From positions 310,001-374,000 of the forward strand of contig NC_013729.1 in the NCBI RefSeq assembly GCF_000024345.1: a DNA stretch of 64,000 nucleotides, in the 5' to 3' direction. This document shows, piece after piece, positions 58,107-64,000 of the stretch. The stretch's first letter is position 1. Each line of letters starts with the position of its first letter. The notes beneath the pieces were generated by a model that worked only from the letters and a program-made list of their open reading frames with translations, searched no databases and had not been told where the DNA came from. The stretch is from Kribbella flavida DSM 17836. GTDB lineage: Bacteria; Actinomycetota; Actinomycetes; Propionibacteriales; Kribbellaceae. Made by a program: the position numbers and the translations under genes.

Positions 58107-59384
58107 GTGAGACGTGGTGCTGGACTGGTGGTGCTGGCGGCCGCGGTCGGACTGGCCGCGAGTGCCTGTGGCAACGGGGTGATCGACAAGTCGACGGACG
58201 GCGTGCCACCGGCCGAGGCGACCGGGACGTTGCGGGTGCTGATCCCGTCGTTCCCGGCCAGCACGAAGGGCCGCGAGGCGTTCGCCAAGGTCGTGCAAGA
58301 GTTCCAGAAGACCTATCCGGCGATGAAGGTCGAGCCGGACTTCGCGACGTACAACAACCTCAACGAGAAGATGTCGACGTCGATCGCCGCCGGCATCTCG
58401 TACGACGTGATGGTGACCGGCGTCGGCTGGATCCAGCCCTTCGCGTCGAAGCGGATCTTTCTCGATCTCGCGCAGTACGGCGTGACGCCGGAGGTGATCG
58501 AGCAGCGCAGCCTCGAGGCGCTGATCCAGCCGGCCACGTACGACGGCAGGCTGTACGCGTACCCGCTACTCGCCGACGCGCGCGCGGTCGCGTTGCGCAA
58601 GAGCGCGTTCCGCGAAGCCGGACTGGACCCGGACCGCCCGCCGGCGTCGCTGGCCGAGCTCGAGGTCGCGGCCGAGAAGCTGACCAAGCGGGACGGCAGC
58701 GGCACGATCACCAGGCCGGGGTTCGACTTCCTGGCCGGGGCCAGCAGTTACCGGCAGACCTACACCACGCTGCTCGCCTCGACCGGCACGCCGCTGTACG
58801 TCGACGGGGAGCCGAACTACAGCAACGAGAAGGGCCTGGAGACGCTCAACTGGATCAAGTCGATGGTCAACAAGGTCCAGCCCTACGGCCAGCAGAACGC
58901 GTCGCAGCAGCCGCTGGTGCTGAGCGGTGAGGCCGCGATGGGCATCGTCGGCGGCGCGGTCGACTGCTCCGACAAGGGCATCGGCCAGAAGAACTGTGAC
59001 GATCTGCGGTTCTTCCGCTTCGACAGCGGCCAGGAGATCGAGTACGTCGGTGGCGACCTCGCCTCGATCGGGTCGCGCAGCCGGCACAAGGACGCGGCCT
59101 GGGCGTTCATCCAGGCGCTCACCCAGCCGAGCACCCTGGACGAGATGGCCAAGCTCAACAAGAAGTTGCCGGCCTACCGGGACGCGATCAACTCGCCGCA
59201 GGCGAAGTCGAACCCGCTGAGCGCGTTCGTCGCCGAGGGCCTGCCGCACGCCGTGAACGAGAACAGCCCGCCGACCAACTGGCTGGAGATGCGGGGCAAC
59301 TTCGACATCCAGCTCACCCAGGCGATCCTCGGTCAGAAGGATCCCGCCAAGGTACTGGCCAACCTGGCAGGACAGTCACGATGA
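58107..59384 (+). CDS. Sugar ABC transporter substrate-binding lipoprotein
   Basis: 425 residues, GTG with GAAGGAG upstream. The signal sequence ends in the lipobox ASAC (Cys21). The family-1 solute-binding fold is visible: TLRVLIPSFPASTKGREAFAKVVQEFQKTYP, EKMSTSIAAGISYDVMVTGVGWIQPFA, GRLYAYPLLADARAVALRKSAF and LSGEAAMGIVGGAVDC. It should capture a mono- or oligosaccharide outside the membrane. It is the first gene of a three-gene operon lacking its own ATPase; actinomycetes often share MsiK for that. Confidence 0.93.
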   Translation: MRRGAGLVVLAAAVGLAASACGNGVIDKSTDGVPPAEATGTLRVLIPSFPASTKGREAFAKVVQEFQKTYPAMKVEPDFATYNNLNEKMSTSIAAGISYDVMVTGVGWIQPFASKRIFLDLAQYGVTPEVIEQRSLEALIQPATYDGRLYAYPLLADARAVALRKSAFREAGLDPDRPPASLAELEVAAEKLTKRDGSGTITRPGFDFLAGASSYRQTYTTLLASTGTPLYVDGEPNYSNEKGLETLNWIKSMVNKVQPYGQQNASQQPLVLSGEAAMGIVGGAVDCSDKGIGQKNCDDLRFFRFDSGQEIEYVGGDLASIGSRSRHKDAAWAFIQALTQPSTLDEMAKLNKKLPAYRDAINSPQAKSNPLSAFVAEGLPHAVNENSPPTNWLEMRGNFDIQLTQAILGQKDPAKVLANLAGQSR

Positions 59385-60322
59385 GCGCCACACTGGAACG
59401 CCCGACCGCCGTCGCCGAGCCGCGCAAGGTGGCTCCGGGCAAGGACAGCCGCGCGCTGATCCGCAGCCAGGTCCGGGCCGGCTGGGTGCTGCTGGCGCCC
59501 GCGCTGGCGCACTCCGCGATCTTCATCGTGATCCCGGTGATCGCCGTGCTGGTGCTCAGCCTCACCGACTACAGCTTCGGCGACTCGTGGTCCTGGGTCG
59601 GCCTCGCCAACTACCGCGACCTCGTCCGCGACGTCGACTTCCAGGCGTCCTTGGTCAACACGGTCCTGTACGCCGTGGTGGTGATCCCGATCTCGATGGC
59701 GATCTCCCTGCTGATCGCGGTCGGCCTCAACCAGAAGATCCGCGGCCTCGGCTTCTTCCGGACCGCGTTCTACATCCCCACGGTCACCGCGACGGTCGCG
59801 ATCGCCACCATCTGGCTGTGGATCTACAACCCGGGCTCCGGTCTGGCGAACGGGTTCCTCAGCTTGTTCGGCTTCGCCCCGAACCGCTGGCTGACCGATC
59901 CGTCGACCGCGCTCGGCTCGCTGATGGTGGTCGGGATCTGGCAGGGCCTCGGGACCAAGATCATCATCTACCTGGCCGCGCTGCAGGGCGTCTCCCGCAG
60001 CCTGCTGGAATCGGCGGACCTGGACGGTGCCGGCCGCTGGCAGCGGTTCGTGCACGTCACCTGGCCGGCCCTCGGCCCGGTGCAGTTCTTCGTGCTGATC
60101 ACCTCGATCGTCGGCACCTTCCAGGTCTTCGACCTGGTGTACGTGATGACCAGAGGTGGTCCCGGCACCGAGACCCGCGTGCTGGTGCTGGACATCTACC
60201 AGAACGCGTTCCAGGACCTGAAACTCGGCTACGCGTCCGCCGAGACCGTGATCATGATGCTGGTGATCGCGCTCTTCATCGGCGCCGGACGCCTGCTCCA
60301 GAAGGCGGACTCCCATGACTAG
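59381..60322 (+). CDS. Sugar ABC transporter permease, MalF/UgpA type
   Basis: 313 residues, ATG overlapping the binding-protein stop by 4 bases. Six membrane helices. The EAA loop that contacts the ATPase is YLAALQGVSRSLLESADLDGAGRWQRFVHVTWPALGPVQFF, with the expected GVSxxLLExAxxDGA pattern. Pairs with the next gene to form the membrane channel. Confidence 0.95.
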   Translation: MSATLERPTAVAEPRKVAPGKDSRALIRSQVRAGWVLLAPALAHSAIFIVIPVIAVLVLSLTDYSFGDSWSWVGLANYRDLVRDVDFQASLVNTVLYAVVVIPISMAISLLIAVGLNQKIRGLGFFRTAFYIPTVTATVAIATIWLWIYNPGSGLANGFLSLFGFAPNRWLTDPSTALGSLMVVGIWQGLGTKIIIYLAALQGVSRSLLESADLDGAGRWQRFVHVTWPALGPVQFFVLITSIVGTFQVFDLVYVMTRGGPGTETRVLVLDIYQNAFQDLKLGYASAETVIMMLVIALFIGAGRLLQKADSHD

Positions 60323-61217
60323 CGTCCCGTTGCCCGCCGCCGCGGCCGGCAAGCCCTCGTCGCTGCGGATCGGCCGGATCCTGCTGTACGCCGCGCTGAC
60401 GGTCGGCGCGATCCTGATGATCCTGCCGTTCGTGTGGATGGTGCTGACGGCGTTCAAGAACGAGCTGGAGATCGCCAAGTTCTCCTGGTTGCCGGGGGAG
60501 TTGCGCTGGCGCAACTTCGTCGAGGCGATGCAGTCCGGGCCGTTCCTGCGCTACTTCCGCAACAGCCTGCTGATCGCGGTCGGTGAGACGGCGTTCACGC
60601 TGGCGGTCTGCACGACGGCCGGGTACGCCCTGGCCAAGCTGCCGATCCGCGGCTCGAAGGCGCTGCTCAACTACTTCATCCTGCTGCTGCTGGTGCCGTT
60701 CCAGATCATCCTGGTGCCGTTGTTCCTGATCGTGAAGTCGATCCCGCTGTTCGGCGGCAACAACATTCTCGGCCAGGGCGGCATCGGCTGGCTGAACTCC
60801 TGGTGGGGCCTCATCATCCCGCTCGGCGCCGCGCCGCTGTTCACGTTCCTGGCCCGGCAGTTCTTCGTGTCGCTGCCGAGCGAGCTGGCGCAGGCGGCCC
60901 GGGTGGACGGGCTGGGCGAGTTCGGCATCTTCTGGCGGATCATGACGCCGCTGATCAAGCCGGCCCTGATCACGATCTGCGTGTTCCAGATCGAGGCGGC
61001 CTGGAACGGGTTCCTCTGGCCGCTGATGATCACCACGTCGGACTCGCTGCGGCCGTTGCAGCTGGGGCTGGCGATCTTCGCCCAGAACCCGGCGGAGGTG
61101 CAGTGGCCGTACCTGATGGCCGGTACGGCGCTGGCGACACTGCCGATGATCGTGATGTTCGTGCTCGCCCAGAAGCGCTTCGTCGAGGGCATGGCGAACG
61201 TCGGCATCAAGGGCTGA
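60315..61217 (+). CDS. Sugar ABC transporter permease, MalG/UgpE type
   Basis: 300 residues, ATG overlapping the previous gene by 8 bases. Six membrane helices. The EAA loop reads FFVSLPSELAQAARVDGLGEFGIFWRIMTPLIKPAL, matching the LPxELxxAARxDG signature. The C-terminal end KRFVEGMANVGIKG is typical of MalG-type permeases. No ATP-binding gene follows; a terminator lies 39 bases downstream. Confidence 0.95.
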   Translation: MTSVPLPAAAAGKPSSLRIGRILLYAALTVGAILMILPFVWMVLTAFKNELEIAKFSWLPGELRWRNFVEAMQSGPFLRYFRNSLLIAVGETAFTLAVCTTAGYALAKLPIRGSKALLNYFILLLLVPFQIILVPLFLIVKSIPLFGGNNILGQGGIGWLNSWWGLIIPLGAAPLFTFLARQFFVSLPSELAQAARVDGLGEFGIFWRIMTPLIKPALITICVFQIEAAWNGFLWPLMITTSDSLRPLQLGLAIFAQNPAEVQWPYLMAGTALATLPMIVMFVLAQKRFVEGMANVGIKG

Positions 61218-61256
61218 CCGTCCGGAACCGACCGTTCGGAGCTGACCCCGGACAGC

Positions 61257-61300
61257 CGAAGAGCCGGTCGTCGATCCACCTGATCGACGCCGGCTCTTCG
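61257..61300 (+). terminator. Terminator of the sugar ABC operon
   Basis: CGAAGAGCCGG (61257-61267) pairs perfectly with CCGGCTCTTCG (61290-61300), and TCGATC/GATCGA continues the stem inside. A long, strong hairpin. Confidence 0.9.
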
Positions 61301-61691
61301 CGGTTGGCTCTCTGGTTCCCCCCGGAGAGTTGCCCCGTGTTCCCCCCCCCTCGTTGCCCCCCTGGCGGGTCCCCGTGTGCAGGTGCTCACCCCGCCCCGG
61401 GCGAGCACCTGCTGGGGCCCCTCCATCGAACCGGTGATCCCGAAGAAGCACCGGAGCGTCCACCAAGCCCCCCAGCCAGGCCGCTCGATCCGTTTATCGG
61501 GTGCAGGTGAAGTCCGTTACAGCTTTTCTCCACCTTTTTTCGAGAAACTCCGCAGGATTTCTGCGGAATCAGGCATGTGTGCGGGAAATGTCGCAATGCG
61601 GAATTTGGTCATTACGCACGGTTACATGCGGCGCGGAGGTCCTTGACGGTTCCGGCGGTTCGCGACGTCCGGATCGGGCACTCGGACAACG
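61301..61691. other. 391-base gap with C-runs, hairpin and unusually AT-rich segment
   Basis: 61311-61380 has several C homopolymer runs separated by GTT. At 61379-61412 GCAGGTGCTC/GAGCACCTGC is a perfect hairpin. From about 61495 to 61625 base composition drops well below the genome norm (runs of T, CCGCAG-gattt-CTGCGG at 61550-61566). This patch probably contains the promoter of the nuclease-family gene at 61692. No reading frame is convincing. Confidence 0.6.
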
Positions 61692-62513
61692 ATGCGATAC
61701 CGAGTGCTGACGCTGAACGTGCAGAACGACGTAGGCGACCCACGCCGCTTCCGGCTGATCAACGAAGAGCTCCGCCGGCTTTCCCCGGACCTGGTCGCGT
61801 TGCAGGAGGTCTGCTACCCGGCGGGATCCAATGACCAGCTGGCCGAACTGCTCGAGGGCACCGGGCTCACCCATCGGACCCACCAGCGCGACGTCCTGCC
61901 CGACCTGCCCGAACTCTTCCGCCACGACGGAACGGCGATCGCCACGCGACACCCGCACCGCGTCGCCGAAGTGCTGGAGCACCGCGGGACCGGCGTACGG
62001 GGTGATCCGCACTGGTGGACGTTGGCCGTCACGGTCGACCTGGGGCCAGTGGGCGAGGTGCTCGCCATCACCCCGACCACTCCTTGGCAGCTGGACCACG
62101 AGTACGCGCGCGAGCGGCAGGCCTTGGACATCGCCGCCCTCGACGCCCGCCACCGAACCGCCCTGCCCACCGTCCTGGCCGGCGACTTCAACGCGACCCC
62201 GGATTCCGCGAGCATCCGCTTCCTCTCCGGCCACCAGTCCCTCGACGGCACCAGCGTCCACTTCCACGACGCCTGGACCACCCGAGGCGAAGGCCCCGGC
62301 CACACCTGGACCACCGCGAACCCTCTCGCCCGCGAGGAGATCGCCACCCTGATCGGCCAGTCGCCCCACCACCGCCGCCTGGACTACATCTTCGTCGGCT
62401 CCCGTCACGCTCACCCCGACACCCAGGCGACCATCGACACGGTCGACCTCGTCGGCGTCAACCCACCCCTCAGTGACCACTACGGCCTGGTCGCCGACCT
62501 GACCTTGCTCTGA
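61692..62513 (+). CDS. Endonuclease/exonuclease/phosphatase (EEP) family protein
   Basis: 273 residues. All EEP motifs are visible: VLTLNVQN, LVALQEVCYP (metal Glu), LAGDFNATPDS (Asp and Asn), RLDYIFVGS and LSDHYGLVADL (catalytic His). The family covers DNA repair nucleases, sphingomyelinases, inositol phosphatases and deadenylases. There is no signal peptide, so it is cytoplasmic. Substrate not deducible. The ATG has no strong ribosome site, and the start could be a few codons away. Confidence 0.9.
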   Translation: MRYRVLTLNVQNDVGDPRRFRLINEELRRLSPDLVALQEVCYPAGSNDQLAELLEGTGLTHRTHQRDVLPDLPELFRHDGTAIATRHPHRVAEVLEHRGTGVRGDPHWWTLAVTVDLGPVGEVLAITPTTPWQLDHEYARERQALDIAALDARHRTALPTVLAGDFNATPDSASIRFLSGHQSLDGTSVHFHDAWTTRGEGPGHTWTTANPLAREEIATLIGQSPHHRRLDYIFVGSRHAHPDTQATIDTVDLVGVNPPLSDHYGLVADLTLL

Positions 62514-62610
62514 GCAACACGCACGCCGTACTGGCGTCAGGTGACGTGGGCGCGTTGACGGCGCGGCGATGCCGCAGCGGAGCGGTGACTCCGCGGATAG
62601 GATTCGGCAG

Positions 62611-63267
62611 GTGCGGCAGCTTACGGACGGCGTGCACCAGCTGTTGGGGAGACCGCCGCATTTCATCAACGCGTACCTGGTCGACGACGTGCTCGTCGAC
62701 GCCGGTACGCCGGCTGCCGCGCGCCGGATCCTGCGCGAGCTGCGCGACCGGCAGGTCGCCGCCCACGTCGTGACGCACGCGCACCCGGACCACTTCGGTT
62801 CGAGTCATGCCGTCTGCGAGGCGCTGGGTATCCCGTTGTGGACCGGCGCAGCGGACGCCGAGGCGATCGAGACGGCGACTCCGGTGGTCGGTCCCGGCCG
62901 GATCCCGGCGCTGATGGCGAAGTCCAAGATGCCGCCCGCGCATCCGGTCACCCGCCGGCTGGTCCAGGGTGACCAGGTCGGCAGCTTCACCGTGCTCGAC
63001 GTACCGGGGCACTCGCCCGGGCACATCGCGCTGTGGCGGGAGGCGGACCGCACGCTGCTGTGCGGTGACGTGTTCTTCCGGCTGCCGCGGTTGTCCGAGC
63101 CGTGGAAGTTCCTGACCGTCGACGTCCAGCGGAACTACGACTCGATGCGCCGGCTGGCCGAGCTGCGCCCGGAGCTGGTGCTGTTCGGTCACGGCCGTCC
63201 GCTGCGTGATCCCGACCGGCTGGCCCGGGTGGCCGAGGCGCTGCCGGCGTCCAGGACGCGGTTCTGA
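62611..63267 (+). CDS. Metallo-beta-lactamase fold hydrolase
   Basis: 218 residues from the GTG at 62611, preceded by AGGA; a start at 62569 would add 14 unlikely residues. The MBL zinc motif is VVTHAHPDHFGS (HxHxDH, residues 56-61), with later metal ligands in DVPGHSPGHIAL, LLCGDVFF and LVLFGHGRPLRDP. It is similar to glyoxalase II-like and other thioester or lactone hydrolases. It abuts the next gene (TGAATG), so the two are co-transcribed. Confidence 0.9.
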   Translation: MRQLTDGVHQLLGRPPHFINAYLVDDVLVDAGTPAAARRILRELRDRQVAAHVVTHAHPDHFGSSHAVCEALGIPLWTGAADAEAIETATPVVGPGRIPALMAKSKMPPAHPVTRRLVQGDQVGSFTVLDVPGHSPGHIALWREADRTLLCGDVFFRLPRLSEPWKFLTVDVQRNYDSMRRLAELRPELVLFGHGRPLRDPDRLARVAEALPASRTRF

Positions 63268-64000
63268 ATGGGCAGCACTCTCGAGCGACCCGGTGAGCTG
63301 AGCCGGATCGCGGCGGCCCTCGACGCCGCCGGCCAGGGCAACGGCCGGGTCGTGGTGATCGAGGGCGAGGCGGGCATCGGCAAGACCCGGCTGGTCGGCG
63401 AGGCGCGGGCGCTGGCCAAGCAGCGCGGGTTCGTCCGGATGCAGGCGATCGGCGACGAGCTGGAGAGCGCGCTCGCCTGGGGTGTCGTCCGGCAGATGGT
63501 CGAGCGGTCGATCGCCCGGTACGCCGGTGAGGTCCGCGCCGCGATTCTCGCCGGGCCCGCCGGCCGCGCGTTGGACGCTCTCGACAAGGCAACTCCGAAC
63601 GCGGGTGACGCCGAGGTCGCGCGGACGATGCACGCGCTCTGGTGGGTCGCGGTCGATCTGGCCTCGCCCCGTCCGTTGCTGATCAGCGTGGACGACGCCC
63701 AGTGGTCCGACCTGCCGTCGCTGCGGTTTCTCTCGTACTTGTCGAAACGCGTCGCCGACCTGCCGATCGCCCTCGTGGTGGCGACCCGTCCGCCGTCCGA
63801 CCGTCTGGGTCCGCTGGCCGAACTGACCGTCTCGCGCCACGTCGAACGTCTGTTGCCGAGGCCGTTGTCCCGCGAGGCGATCGGCACCCTGACGGCGGAG
63901 CACCTCGCGAGCGCCCCCCACCCGGCAGTTGGGACGGGAGAGGCGCCGGCGGAGAAGGTCGTGGATGCGGTCCTGGAGGCCAGTGGCGGCAATCCGTTCC
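63268..64000 (+). CDS. Large ATPase regulator, LuxR/MalT-type, N-terminal part (cut by window edge)
   Basis: 244 codons lie in the window and the frame is open at the right edge. The ATG directly follows the MBL gene's stop. The AAA/STAND-type P-loop domain has Walker A VIEGEAGIGKTRLVGEAR and Walker B LLISVDDAQWSDLPSLRFLSYL, followed by IALVVATRPP. This arrangement is typical of large (about 900-residue) LuxR-family or cyclase-linked ATPase regulators of actinomycetes. The C-terminal output domain, expected to be a LuxR HTH, is outside the window. Confidence 0.85.
   Translation, partial: MGSTLERPGELSRIAAALDAAGQGNGRVVVIEGEAGIGKTRLVGEARALAKQRGFVRMQAIGDELESALAWGVVRQMVERSIARYAGEVRAAILAGPAGRALDALDKATPNAGDAEVARTMHALWWVAVDLASPRPLLISVDDAQWSDLPSLRFLSYLSKRVADLPIALVVATRPPSDRLGPLAELTVSRHVERLLPRPLSREAIGTLTAEHLASAPHPAVGTGEAPAEKVVDAVLEASGGNPF

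Noticed and set aside
61501..61710. Short frames in the gap before the EEP-family gene
   Set aside because: They cross promoter-like AT-rich DNA, overlap each other in several frames and run into the start of a real gene.

Overview
The window is a high-GC actinomycete chromosome segment. The gene content, the strong G/C third-position bias, the two SigE-family ECF sigma genes, a mycothiol-type DinB protein, an actinobacterial TadA-plus-partner pair and several LacI-type sugar loci fit a soil Nocardioidales genus. Kribbella is my best guess from protein style, but nothing here proves the genus. I see no phage, no complete insertion sequence, no CRISPR array and no rRNA. The one RNA gene with a clear identity is tRNA-Ser(CGA).

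Left end (1-4.4 kb): a leftward sugar-catabolism operon of cupin, Gfo/Idh/MocA oxidoreductase, DUF993 aldolase-like protein and two sugar-phosphate isomerase/epimerases. A LacI-type operator lies just before its first gene. Next (4.6-9 kb) come a ThrE-type exporter, a secreted DUF4185 protein with its own LacI-type palindrome, and a GT1 glycosyltransferase. At 9.1-11.2 kb a long structured leader precedes an unusual fusion of riboflavin synthase-like and DHBP synthase-like domains, translationally coupled to a methyltransferase. At 11.5-13 kb a cyclic-nucleotide-binding protein overlaps a class III nucleotidyl cyclase.

Middle (13-36.5 kb): PadR/membrane-protein pair, AraC-DinB regulator, secreted Xaa-Pro dipeptidyl-peptidase, LacI regulator, menB, upp, tadA with its partner, tRNA-Ser, a CPA1 antiporter, cell-envelope genes (LytR_C protein, L,D-transpeptidase), a HerA-like ATPase and a GGDEF diguanylate cyclase. 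Two ECF sigma/membrane-protein cassettes follow. The first carries a tandem pair of paralogous extracellular-domain proteins; the second has a Pro/Thr-rich repeat protein. Then come a DinB/XRE pair and a divergent NTF2-like gene around a perfect 17-bp palindrome.

Right part (36.5-64 kb): mixed accessory genes (APH-like kinase, methyltransferase, peptidase-like PG protein, catalytically dead resolvase-like protein, three MFS exporters with local regulators, ankyrin lipoprotein, NarL-type two-component system). There is also a cluster of intergenic repeats (49.6-50.0 kb), the Tex protein, and a sugar ABC transporter operon with a DUF624 protein and a DeoR/LacI hybrid regulator. The transporter promoter carries exactly the same 14-bp operator, in the same orientation, as the catabolic operon at the left end. 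This suggests that uptake and catabolism of one substrate may be co-regulated across the window. The right edge cuts a large LuxR/MalT-type ATPase regulator.

Most genes are tightly packed with 4-bp ATGA/GTGA overlaps. Convergent pairs are often separated by strong perfect hairpins.
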